Positions 1 through 7,690 of a stretch of DNA of 34,469 nt are shown in pieces. Made by a program: the position numbers and the translations under genes. A model generated the notes under the pieces. It did no database searches. It had not been told where the DNA came from and was given only the letters and a program-made list of their open reading frames with translations. The DNA comes from Chloroflexota bacterium (GTDB taxonomy: Bacteria; Chloroflexota; Ktedonobacteria; Ktedonobacterales; JACDGC01), in the NCBI GenBank assembly GCA_021778805.1, contig JAJYBV010000029.1, positions 1-34,469 on the forward strand, in the 5' to 3' direction. The stretch's first letter is position 1; each line of letters begins with the position of its first letter.

Positions 1-38
1 ATTTTTTTTACAACCTAAATTCCGCACGGTACACATGG

Positions 39-92
39 GGATACGCAAGGGGCGGATGCCCCTTACGCAGGGTTTGGGGTGTCCCCAAATGA
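39..92 (+). repeat. Two-hairpin dispersed repeat, copy 1
   Basis: Two adjacent perfect stem-loops: AAGGGGC/GCCCCTT with loop GGAT (47-64) and TTTGGGG/CCCCAAA with loop TGT (73-89), followed by a T-rich run at 93-99. A near-identical copy lies in opposite orientation at about 20898-20951. The second hairpin plus T-run could act as a terminator for a gene left of the window. Confidence 0.7.
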
Positions 93-141
93 TTTTTTTA
101 TTGTATTTTTCCGATGGAAAATATTGGTAGCCGAGCAGCAA

Positions 142-162
142 GGGCGACCGCAAGGGTCGCCC
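142..162. repeat. GGGCGACC hairpin
   Basis: Perfect 8-bp stem GGGCGACC (142-149) with GGTCGCCC (155-162) and loop GCAAG. An outer GGTAG (126-130) can pair with CTACC (163-167) across an internal loop. It resembles short intergenic palindromes dispersed in many bacterial genomes. Function unknown. Confidence 0.55.
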
Positions 163-198
163 CTACCGGATTGCATGACTTCATGTGTGACCGTGCGG

Positions 199-1093
199 CG
201 TATGCTCTAAAATAAACGATATGTGGCGGCGCTTATGCTTCGGAACGGTGTAGGCGCCAAGGTGGCCACAAAACGAACACCACACGATGAATCGTGTGGC
301 TTGTTTCCCCACCTCCACCCATGTGTACCGTGCAGTGTTTGTTCAACAACATGCGTTATGGGGCACTCAATGTACTCTGCTCTGATGATCTTCATCCTGA
401 TTAAAATATTAAAGTTCATAATGGCTTTCCCAACAAAGTAGTTAAGGAAATTGCGGCAAGCGCAGCAGCAAAACAGCGAATTATATTGGTGGCTTGCCGA
501 AATTGCATACCACATAAAACAACATTGCAAAATGCTTTCCTCGCTTTTGCAGTTGTTCTCCCTTCAAACAGAATTGCTTCAAAAATGCAAATCAAATAAA
601 AGAACTGATTGGCGTAAAAATAATTGCGTGAATTTAAAGAAGCCAAAACAAAAAATGCAATTGCGAAAGCATATTTTACTTTTAATTTGGCATATATCTT
701 AGATCGTACAATTTGGAGTTAGCGATTATAATAAATTAAACCTATCGTTATTCCATTTAGGCGCCGATTATGCATATTATAGCTTAGAACAGTATTCGAA
801 TCGCTTAAAATCATTGAAAATTTACGAATGAATTACAATTTATATTTTAAAAACTAATACCGGTTTTTTATAATATAAAAACATCCAAACTAATTAAATA
901 TGACTACTTGGCAAGCGAGCAAGAGTTATATATAAATCTTTTAATGTCAAGTTGTTTTTAATCGAATTAGTTAGTAAATTTTCCTAGCATATATTGCATA
1001 TTTCTTGTGATTTGCTGTTGCATTTTATTCAAATAAATTGTATATTATTATTAATGAGTTTTCTATTAGATATGTAAATGAAATTCGCATATA
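199..1093. other. Long non-coding stretch, increasingly AT-rich
   Basis: No convincing gene. Open frames between 207 and 702 lie on both strands over the same bases, lack ribosome binding sites, and translate to cysteine-rich, low-complexity proteins with no recognisable motif. A perfect hairpin CCACACGAT/ATCGTGTGG sits at 280-299. From about 700 onward the sequence is very AT-rich with many stops in all frames. An ATTAGATA at 1065-1072 resembles the GATCTAAT sites further downstream. Confidence 0.6.
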
Positions 1094-1134
1094 ATCAAAT
1101 TTAAATTTAAATAAAATTTAAATTTAAATTTGAT
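1094..1134. promoter_or_regulatory. 41-bp perfect AT-only-core inverted repeat
   Basis: A 19-base arm (1094-1112) and its exact reverse complement (1116-1134) are separated by AAA. The arms consist of alternating AAATTT blocks capped by ATC/GAT. Located about 100 bp upstream of the HTH-TPR gene, it could be a regulator binding site or a cruciform/curved-DNA element. Function is inferred from position only. Confidence 0.6.
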
Positions 1135-1171
1135 CTAATGAAGATCTAACTAATTGGATTTTCATTAGATC
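1132..1171. promoter_or_regulatory. GATCTAATGAA inverted repeat, possible operator
   Basis: Perfect 11-bp inverted repeat GATCTAATGAA (1132-1142) and TTCATTAGATC (1161-1171), sharing GAT with the preceding palindrome. A third related half-site GATCTAAC starts at 1143. The clustered half-sites just upstream of a helix-turn-helix gene suggest autoregulation. This is an inference. Confidence 0.5.
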
Positions 1172-1236
1172 AAAGAAGATTAGGCGATATGATTACTTAT
1201 CTGATGGAAAACAGATACAATTTTTGAAAGGAACAT

Positions 1237-2589
1237 ATGTTCATCATGTCTGGTTTACAATTAAATCAAGATGTCCAAATGCCTTCCGCTTTGGGCGAAA
1301 GAATCCGCGAGGCGCGACGCCGTAATGATATGACCCAAGGAGAGCTTGCCGGTGACGACTACTCCGTGTCGTATATTTCAGCGATTGAAAGAAATAAAAT
1401 TCGACCGTCTTTACGTGCGCTTGCTTGGCTTGCCGCAAGACTCGGTATTAATTTAAGCGACTTGCTTTCATCTGCAAGTTCATTAGATTCTGAATTCTTA
1501 AATATCACTACAGCTGCAGAAGATGAAATACAAAATAACGTTTTAGGCGCTTACAAAATGTTCTTAAAATCTCATACCGGAGATTATAAGAAAAATGTGC
1601 TCAGCCTTATTACTGAATTGGAAGAATCACGCGATAAAGCGCGCATGCCTTCACAAAAAGTTCAGATTAATTTGCTGATTGGCAAATTAAATTTGGAAAT
1701 TGGCCGAAGCACCGAAGCCCGTGAAGCGCTTGAAATGAATATGGGTATGACCCGCGATTTAGATGTTACCGCACAGGAACATTCAAGAAATTTGCTCGGA
1801 ATTGCTTATGCGCAGCAAAAATTGTTCATGATTGCCGCTGAATATCACCGACTTTGCCTCAACACTATCGATAACCACACAGTCATCGATCCTTCGCTTG
1901 AGTTAAATGTTTTAACCAATTTAGGCAATGATCTGGTTATGCTCGGTCAGTTTGATGAAGCAGTTAAAATTTTCCAGCGCACCATTGAACTGGGTCAGAA
2001 AATTATGAATCCCATAAGCGCCTCAGAATATTATTGGGGTGTCAGTGAAGAATATCGCAGCCGCAAACAATTAGTCATCGCACAGCGCTATGCCGATTTA
2101 GCCGTTGAAAATGTCCACCAAGCACTGAATCAGCGCGCTTTTGCCCATGCGCAAAGCGATTTGGGCTTCGCTTTAACCCAAACAGGTAAAATTAAAGAGG
2201 CTGAACAGCTGCTTACCAAAGCAATTACTACCGATGACCCCACCGCGCGCAGCTTGGCGATGTCGCGCTTGGCTTATGTGCAGCGCAGCGCTAAATCGGT
2301 CAACGAAAGCCTTGCCACTGCTCAGGAAGCGCTTAAAATTGCTAATACCACTAAGAATGATGAAGCCATTGGCGCCGCTTATGTTGCCATCGCTGAATCT
2401 TACGCCGATTTAGATGATATGAAAGAAACCGACGCTAATTTTGCAAAAGGCTTCAGCCATCTCGAAAAAACCGGCCAGCAAACCGAATTGTTCCGCGCTT
2501 ACGAACGCTACGCCGATATTCTTGAATCACGCGGCGAAGTAAAAAGAGCTTTAGAATATCTGAAAAAAAGCAAAGCTACCATGAAGTAA
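1237..2589 (+). CDS. XRE-family HTH regulator with TPR repeats
   Basis: Cytoplasmic regulator of 450 aa. Residues about 19-75 form an XRE/Cro-type helix-turn-helix, with GERIREARRRNDMTQGEL as the first helices and SVSYISAIERNKIRPS as the recognition region. The remaining ~370 residues are helical and read as tetratricopeptide repeats (for example LGIAYAQQKLF, LTNLGNDLVMLGQFDEAV and DLGFALTQTGKIKEAEQLL). This architecture is shared by peptide-responsive and sporulation-type regulators in Gram-positive bacteria and Chloroflexota; its ligand here is unknown. The ATG at 1237 is chosen because AAAGGA lies 4 bases upstream; ATG 1246 is a possible alternative. It is preceded by an unusual AT-rich inverted-repeat region that may be its operator and followed by a hairpin terminator, so it is probably monocistronic. 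Confidence 0.85.
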   Translation: MFIMSGLQLNQDVQMPSALGERIREARRRNDMTQGELAGDDYSVSYISAIERNKIRPSLRALAWLAARLGINLSDLLSSASSLDSEFLNITTAAEDEIQNNVLGAYKMFLKSHTGDYKKNVLSLITELEESRDKARMPSQKVQINLLIGKLNLEIGRSTEAREALEMNMGMTRDLDVTAQEHSRNLLGIAYAQQKLFMIAAEYHRLCLNTIDNHTVIDPSLELNVLTNLGNDLVMLGQFDEAVKIFQRTIELGQKIMNPISASEYYWGVSEEYRSRKQLVIAQRYADLAVENVHQALNQRAFAHAQSDLGFALTQTGKIKEAEQLLTKAITTDDPTARSLAMSRLAYVQRSAKSVNESLATAQEALKIANTTKNDEAIGAAYVAIAESYADLDDMKETDANFAKGFSHLEKTGQQTELFRAYERYADILESRGEVKRALEYLKKSKATMK

Positions 2590-2646
2590 TTCTTACTCGG
2601 TTCTTTGTTTGTATTGGTTATTCTTTGCGATCAATCGAACTATAGC

Positions 2647-2690
2647 AAAAAGAAGGGAAGATATTTTATTTTCCCTCTCTTTTTGTTTGT
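2647..2690 (+). terminator. Rho-independent terminator after HTH-TPR gene
   Basis: Hairpin of AAAAAGAAGGGAA (2647-2659) with TTCCCTCTCTTTTT (2671-2684), one bulged base, followed by a T-rich tail. It lies 58 bp after the regulator stop and before nth. Confidence 0.6.
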
Positions 2691-2735
2691 TTTCGTATCT
2701 TTCACATTTCTTTAACGGAATAAGGCTGATCATTT

Positions 2736-3401
2736 ATGACGCATTCATCTTCTTCAGCGCAAAAACCTGCCGCCGAAAGAGTCCCCCACATTATCCGGCT
2801 GCTCTATGATCTCTATCCCGGCGCAACTTGCTCTTTACATTTCCAAACACCATTGCAATTGCTTATTGCTACCATTCTTTCCGCGCAATGCACCGACGAT
2901 CGAGTAAATCTCGTTACCCCTGCGCTGTTTGCAAAATATCCCGATGCCGCAACCCTTGCAAATGCGCCATTAGAAGATTTGGAAGCAATGATTAGATCGA
3001 CCGGATTTTATCATAATAAAGCAAAAAATATTTTAGGTATGGCTCGCATGATTGCCGATACGTTCCATGGTGAGGTTCCGCAATCAATGGATGAACTGCT
3101 GCGTTTGCCAGGTGTAGCGCGGAAAACTGCAAATGTTGTGCAGGGCAATGCATTCGGTATTGTTACCGGAATTGTTGTTGATACTCACGTTACACGGCTG
3201 GCAAACAGATTAGGACTTACTCAGCACGATGACGCAGTGAAAATAGAAAAAGATTTGATCCGTTTATTTGATAAACAAGATTGGCTGCCGCTTTCACATA
3301 TGTTCATTTATCACGGACGCGCCATTTGCAAGGCACAAAAACCCGCCTGCGGGTCTTGCGCACTGCAAGCGTACTGCCCCACAGGCAGCTCCGAGGTGTA
3401 G
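2736..3401 (+). CDS. nth: Endonuclease III (DNA glycosylase/AP lyase)
   Basis: Base-excision repair enzyme that removes oxidised pyrimidines and nicks abasic sites. The 221-aa protein has the HhH-GPD fold. The helix-hairpin-helix LPGVARKTANVV carries the expected catalytic Lys130, VVDTHVTRLANRLG carries Asp149, and the C-terminal iron-sulfur motif is canonical C-X6-C-X2-C-X5-C (Cys198, 205, 208, 214). Length matches the family (about 210-220 aa). The ATG at 2736 has a weak AAGG 10 bases upstream. Convergent with the FAH-family gene, with 51 bp between the stops. Confidence 0.95.
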   Translation: MTHSSSSAQKPAAERVPHIIRLLYDLYPGATCSLHFQTPLQLLIATILSAQCTDDRVNLVTPALFAKYPDAATLANAPLEDLEAMIRSTGFYHNKAKNILGMARMIADTFHGEVPQSMDELLRLPGVARKTANVVQGNAFGIVTGIVVDTHVTRLANRLGLTQHDDAVKIEKDLIRLFDKQDWLPLSHMFIYHGRAICKAQKPACGSCALQAYCPTGSSEV

Positions 3402-3452
3402 ATATGCAGAAACTAGCGCCGGCGCTGTGATTATCGCTAGCCTGCTAACTGA

Positions 3453-4433
3453 TTATTGAGTTTGTGTTTCGCTTGGCGCGCCGGCAATTATTTGATTGCG
3501 CAGAATTCCTAAACGTTCTATTTCCATTTCAACAACATCACCTGGTTGCAGCCATGGCTGAACTTCGGGGCCAAGTTCCAAAATACAGCCCGTGCCAACC
3601 GTGCCCGAACCAACAATATCGCCCGGACGAAGTGTAACACGCTGCGATGCGCGTTCCAGCATTTGCGGAAATGTATAATACATGTCTTTAAAATTTGCGC
3701 GCGAAACTTCTTTCCCGTTCACTTTTCCCGTTATCGTCAAATCATAGCGTTCTTCTGCGCCAGAACTCATGCGACGACCAGCTAGCTCATCAGGCGTGGT
3801 CAGCCATGGGCCAAGTGATGTAGCAAAATCTTTCCCTTTTGCCGGACCTAAACTCATTCGCATTTCTTCGCGCTGCAAATCTCGCGCCGACCAATCATTC
3901 ATTACCATATAGCCAAAGATATACTCCGATGCATTCGCCGCAGGAATATTTTTGCCGGATTTACCAATGACACAGGCTATTTCAAGCTCAAAATCCATTT
4001 CTTGTGATCCTTGAGGATATTCAATGAGATCGTTATGACCTTGAATTGCAGATGGATTGGAAAAATAAAATACCGGAAATTGATACCATTCCGGGATCAT
4101 TTCGGCGCCGCGCCGCGCCCGCGCTGCTCGTACATGCTGCTCGAATGCATAAAAATCCCGCACAGATGGCGGTGTGGGTATGGGAGATAACAAGCGCAGT
4201 GTGTGCAGCGGCAAAGCAAACCTATCAGCGCCGGTTTGCTGCAGCGCCGTATGCAATGTATCCTGCGCGCCGGCAGCAATAAATTCAATCAATGTATACG
4301 TTCCGCTCGGTTGCACACCGGTTATAGCGCCGATATCATAAACCGGTGTTTCATCTTCCGGCATCTGCGGCTGTACGATAACACCGGCGCGTTCACATTT
4401 GGTTACGGGATGAATAAATGAGAGATATTTCAT
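3453..4433 (-). CDS. Fumarylacetoacetate hydrolase-family protein
   Basis: 326-aa cytoplasmic metal-dependent hydrolase or isomerase of the FAH superfamily. It has an N-terminal domain (about 1-85) and the catalytic FAH domain after it. Metal ligands expected from FAH are visible: Asp93 in VRDFYAFEQH, Glu149 and Glu151 in DFELEIACVIGK, and Asp180 in MNDWSARD, with a conserved KGKDF (Lys201) and SGT (277-279). The superfamily includes fumarylacetoacetase, 2-hydroxyhepta-2,4-diene-1,7-dioate isomerase and acylpyruvases; the substrate cannot be fixed from sequence. No other aromatic-degradation gene adjoins it. Transcribed away from the cupin gene. Confidence 0.88.
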   Translation of the reverse strand: MKYLSFIHPVTKCERAGVIVQPQMPEDETPVYDIGAITGVQPSGTYTLIEFIAAGAQDTLHTALQQTGADRFALPLHTLRLLSPIPTPPSVRDFYAFEQHVRAARARRGAEMIPEWYQFPVFYFSNPSAIQGHNDLIEYPQGSQEMDFELEIACVIGKSGKNIPAANASEYIFGYMVMNDWSARDLQREEMRMSLGPAKGKDFATSLGPWLTTPDELAGRRMSSGAEERYDLTITGKVNGKEVSRANFKDMYYTFPQMLERASQRVTLRPGDIVGSGTVGTGCILELGPEVQPWLQPGDVVEMEIERLGILRNQIIAGAPSETQTQ

Positions 4434-4570
4434 TGATAATCGGCGCCGAATAACTTGGTTTCAATACCGTTATCAAATCTGCGCCAACCCCCACTTCACG
4501 AATTATTTGCTTCGTAATGAAGCATATACAAGTTTTATAATACCATTCACAGGACAATAATCACAAAATT

Positions 4571-4598
4571 TTTACTTTTATAGATATTTCCATAATAT
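4571..4598 (+). promoter_or_regulatory. Possible sigma-70-type promoter for cupin gene
   Basis: TTTACT (4571-4576) and TAATAT (4593-4598) are separated by 16 bp, about 115 bp upstream of the cupin start. This is the best match in an AT-rich divergent intergenic region (4434-4711), so chance similarity is possible. Confidence 0.3.
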
Positions 4599-4711
4599 GT
4601 GTTAGGATCAGTATAGGTATGGTTATGGCAGAGCGTTACACATAAGGCGCATCCGCAAAAACCAGGCATCTCTATTTTTTTTATCTTATCACCACAGAAA
4701 TTGGAAGAAAA

Positions 4712-5041
4712 ATGAAAATACTTCGATGGCAAAAACCTGATGCGCCAACTGATTCAGACCTGCGCGCCATTTTTATACAAAAGGGTATTCATTTCTTTGC
4801 GTGGTCTAACGCGCCAGGTGATATCTATGGTTCGCATTCTCACCCATATGATAAAATTTTAACAGTTGTGCGCGGTTCTATTGTGTTTACCATCCTTGAA
4901 ACAGAGGAACGTATAGAGCTTTCAACCGGTGATATTATTCTTTTGCCATCCGGTGTTATTCATACAGCTTTAGTTGGAAGCAACGGGGTAACCTGCTATG
5001 AAGGGCACACCACACCAAATAGCGCCATAACCGACAGCTAA
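4712..5041 (+). CDS. Small cupin-domain protein
   Basis: 109-aa single-domain cupin (conserved beta-barrel). The first cupin motif is YGSHSHPYDKIL, with metal-ligand candidates His42 and His44; the usual Glu is replaced by Lys48. The second motif gives His84 in LLPSGVIHTALVG. Such proteins may be metal-dependent enzymes or ligand sensors; the function here is unknown. GGAAG precedes the ATG at suitable spacing. It stands alone, divergent from the FAH-family gene and 233 bp before the response regulator. Confidence 0.8.
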   Translation: MKILRWQKPDAPTDSDLRAIFIQKGIHFFAWSNAPGDIYGSHSHPYDKILTVVRGSIVFTILETEERIELSTGDIILLPSGVIHTALVGSNGVTCYEGHTTPNSAITDS

Positions 5042-5106
5042 TTTGGGCGATATTGATTTATCAGCTAATCACCACATTAACGTAAATATTCCCCGCAACA
5101 TTTGAA

Positions 5107-5134
5107 ATGCGCGCCATGGAAATGAGGCGCGCAT
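5107..5134. terminator. GC-rich stem-loop after cupin gene
   Basis: Perfect 9-bp stem ATGCGCGCC (5107-5115) and GGCGCGCAT (5126-5134) with a 10-base loop. It lies 65 bp past the cupin stop. There is no T-run, so it may be a processing or pause structure rather than a classical terminator. Confidence 0.4.
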
Positions 5135-5274
5135 CATGAAAAACTGACAAATTACTGAATTTCATGATATTATCAAGATCAGACGGAGCGGCAAATTTAA
5201 ATAAACCGCCGATAACGTTGTACTTCATTGTGTCGTAATTTCGCGAAGAACATTTATATAATGGACTGAAGAAT

Positions 5275-5994
5275 ATGCAGCAGAAAAAAAATACTAATCA
5301 AACTGGCCCATTGATACTCATTATTGATGATGAACTAAGCATCATTGATTTTATTTCCTTAGGAATGGCGCAGGAAGGTTTTCGCATCGATTCCGCCCGC
5401 GACGGCCCATCAGGGTTATCTAAGGCGCGCATATTGCTGCCCGATCTCATTATATTAGATCTCATGCTGCCGGGATTGAGCGGAATGGATGTTTGCCGCC
5501 AGCTTAGGGAAAAACCGGAAACCGCCGCTTTGCCAATTATTATGCTGACTGCAAAAGATGAAGTACGGCATAAAATTGCCGGTTTAGAGATCGGCGCAGA
5601 TGATTATATGACCAAACCGTTTAGTTTCGATGAATTAATGGCGCGGGTACATGCGGTGCTGCGGCGGCAGAATAGAACCCAGCAGACAGAAAAACAGCAG
5701 GTTTTGCAGTACGCCGATATTACCCTAGACGATATATCGCGTGAAGTGCGGCGCAGCGGTCGGCTAATTCAGCTGACCGTTACGGAATATAATTTATTAA
5801 AGCTATTTTTACTGCACCCCAAACAAGTGCTCGATCGCATGGTGATTTTAGAGCACGTATGGGGATATGATTTTATGGGTGATTCAAACATTATAGAAGT
5901 GTATGTGCGGTATCTGCGGGAGAAGCTGGAAGATAACCCTGCCAGCCCCAATCTCATCCATACCGTCCGAGGAGTTGGGTATGTCCTCCGCTGA
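5275..5994 (+). CDS. OmpR/PhoB-family response regulator
   Basis: 239-aa two-component transcription factor. The receiver domain (about 12-125) has the acidic pair Asp18-Asp19, phospho-acceptor Asp62 in LIILDLMLPGLSG, Thr92 and Lys114 (DDYMTKPFS). The C-terminal winged-helix DNA-binding domain (about 140-238) ends with the typical EVYVRYLREKLE and HTVRGVGYVLR. It is the first gene of a two-gene operon with the sensor kinase, whose start lies inside its last codons (14-nt overlap). The regulon is unknown. Confidence 0.93.
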   Translation: MQQKKNTNQTGPLILIIDDELSIIDFISLGMAQEGFRIDSARDGPSGLSKARILLPDLIILDLMLPGLSGMDVCRQLREKPETAALPIIMLTAKDEVRHKIAGLEIGADDYMTKPFSFDELMARVHAVLRRQNRTQQTEKQQVLQYADITLDDISREVRRSGRLIQLTVTEYNLLKLFLLHPKQVLDRMVILEHVWGYDFMGDSNIIEVYVRYLREKLEDNPASPNLIHTVRGVGYVLR

Positions 5995-7690
5995 GCAAGG
6001 TTCAGCCATAACGACAAATAGCCATAAAAATTTTCGCACATCTTTGCAATGGCGGCTGACCATATCGTTCGTTCTTATGTTTGCCATCCTTATTTCGGCG
6101 CTTGGCGTTGTCGTATATGTCATGGTCCGTTCTTTGCTTTATCAAAGCGCAGATCAAATATTCACCTCAAATATGCGCGCTGCGGCAGTCAGCCAAAACG
6201 CGCAATTTTTAGCCGACATAACACATATGCAAGGAAACACATATGTGTGTCAAACATTCAATATAGCCTTTCAAAATACCGTTGCCTCCGATGTTTTGGC
6301 AACTTTGCCGGACGTTATTTCCGTTCAATTGGTAGATATTTATACCGGCAAGGCGTTAACAGGGCCAGATATGGGCGCAGTACCTTTCGGCCTGAATATT
6401 GAACGGCTGGCTTCGTTCCGCAGCGCATACATACACGAATGGACCAAAGCAGCAGAGTCTGGCGCAGATAGTTTTTATTCATTTTCTTCAGGAAACAATC
6501 AATACAGCGGATTATTTATTGCCTATGACTACCGCCCCGATGCGCCGTGCCCAAACACAACGAAACTGCAGCCGGCAATAATATATGCAGCCCAAAGCTT
6601 AACCGGCATTCAGCAAGACGAACATAATTTTATTATCTTTTTAGTATCGGTTCTTGGTGTATGGATTGGTATTGCAATTGTGCTGGGAATATTCATTACC
6701 CATTCGGGGTTGCGCGGGCTTTCGCGTGTGGCGCAAGCGGCGCGCGCAATTACCAATGGTGATTTGTCGCAGCGCGCCGGGCCAATGCGCCGCAATGATG
6801 AGATTACCGAAGTTGCCTTTGCCTTTGATGAAATGGTTGATGTGATGACTGAAATCATTCAAAGCAAAGATGAATCGGAGAGCCGCATACGTCAATTTTT
6901 AGCAGACGCTTCGCACGAATTGAAAACTCCCTTAACATCCATTCGCGGATATCTGGACGTGCTGGCGCGTTCCGGCACAATACAATCCCAAGAGACCTCG
7001 CATATCGTTTATTCCGCAAAATTTGAATCTGAACGATTGTCGCGGCTCGTGGCAGACATGTTTACGCTGGCGCGATTCGACGCCGGGCGGCCGCTGCAAA
7101 AACAGCCGGCCGATTTATGGGAGCTGGCTGCCGGAGCAGTTGACCAAGAGCGGTTAAACGCAGGTGATCGCTCGATATTTCTTGCCACCGATGGCAGTTT
7201 GCGTATTGTAGCAAACATCGATTCCGACAGAATCAAGCAGCTGCTTATCATCATTATTGATAATGCATTGAAGTACGGCCGGCAAGATTCCAGCGGAATA
7301 ATTCAAGTTCGGCTAAGCAGAACCGCCGATTTTGCTGTAATAGATATTACAGATAATGGGCCGGGAATACGCCAGGAAGATTTGCCGCATATTTTTGATC
7401 GGTTCTATCGCGGCAAACGAGCCAAAACAGATGTTTCTGGGCATGTAAGCGTTGCGGAAGCGCGCAATGGAACAGGGCTGGGCCTGGCAATTGGTTTAGC
7501 CATAGTCGAAGCGCACAAAGGAACCATAACCGTATCCAGCGGCATAGGATCCGGAACACGCTTTCATATTGAATTACCATTGGATACTGGCAAAGATCTT
7601 ACAACACAGCTCCGGAAATTATCACTTGGTCAACCAGATTTACACCGAAGTGATAGCCAATTTCGCGATAATCGCGAATCTTCCATATAA
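5981..7690 (+). CDS. Membrane sensor histidine kinase
   Basis: 569-aa inner-membrane kinase paired with the upstream regulator. The start is set at ATG 5981 because GAGGAG (5969-5974) lies 6 bases upstream; an in-frame ATG at 5903 would add 26 residues translated from within the regulator gene. TM1 is about 26-48, followed by an extracytoplasmic sensor region of ~165 aa and TM2 about 218-240. A HAMP linker (about 242-295) precedes HisKA with phospho-acceptor His312 in ASHELKTPLTS. The ATPase domain has the N-box (Asn428), G1 DNGPGI (Asp458), the F-box FDRFYRG and G2 GTGLGLAI. The last ~30 codons overlap the 3' end of the convergent hutI. The sensed signal is unknown. Confidence 0.93.
   Translation: MSSAEQGSAITTNSHKNFRTSLQWRLTISFVLMFAILISALGVVVYVMVRSLLYQSADQIFTSNMRAAAVSQNAQFLADITHMQGNTYVCQTFNIAFQNTVASDVLATLPDVISVQLVDIYTGKALTGPDMGAVPFGLNIERLASFRSAYIHEWTKAAESGADSFYSFSSGNNQYSGLFIAYDYRPDAPCPNTTKLQPAIIYAAQSLTGIQQDEHNFIIFLVSVLGVWIGIAIVLGIFITHSGLRGLSRVAQAARAITNGDLSQRAGPMRRNDEITEVAFAFDEMVDVMTEIIQSKDESESRIRQFLADASHELKTPLTSIRGYLDVLARSGTIQSQETSHIVYSAKFESERLSRLVADMFTLARFDAGRPLQKQPADLWELAAGAVDQERLNAGDRSIFLATDGSLRIVANIDSDRIKQLLIIIIDNALKYGRQDSSGIIQVRLSRTADFAVIDITDNGPGIRQEDLPHIFDRFYRGKRAKTDVSGHVSVAEARNGTGLGLAIGLAIVEAHKGTITVSSGIGSGTRFHIELPLDTGKDLTTQLRKLSLGQPDLHRSDSQFRDNRESSI

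Larger units (their letters stand above)
22..198. repeat. MITE-like unit bounded by imperfect inverted repeats
   Basis: CCGCACGGTACACATG at 22-37 is matched in inverted orientation by CATGTGTGACCGTGCGG at 182-198, with one extra base in the right arm. The 177-bp segment has no convincing ORF. It contains three strong hairpins (47-64, 73-89, 142-162) and looks like a small non-autonomous or REPIN-like repeat. No target-site duplication is evident and only one full copy lies in this window, so mobility is inferred. Confidence 0.45.

Noticed and set aside
207-702. Several overlapping small ORFs on both strands in the left intergenic region
   Set aside because: They occupy the same DNA in different frames, lack ribosome sites, and give Cys/aromatic-rich proteins with no family resemblance; hairpin repeats explain part of the sequence better.
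1193-1221. TTACTT-17-TACAAT as promoter of the HTH-TPR gene
   Set aside because: Predicted start would fall within the ribosome binding site, leaving almost no leader although a good SD exists; weak -35.
3415-3426. 12-bp perfect palindrome AGCGCCGGCGCT between nth and the FAH-family gene
   Set aside because: It has no loop and no T-run, so it is not a usable terminator hairpin; likely chance in GC-rich sequence.
5903-5980. Upstream in-frame start for the histidine kinase
   Set aside because: It would lie inside the response regulator with no ribosome site; ATG 5981 has GAGGAG at ideal distance.
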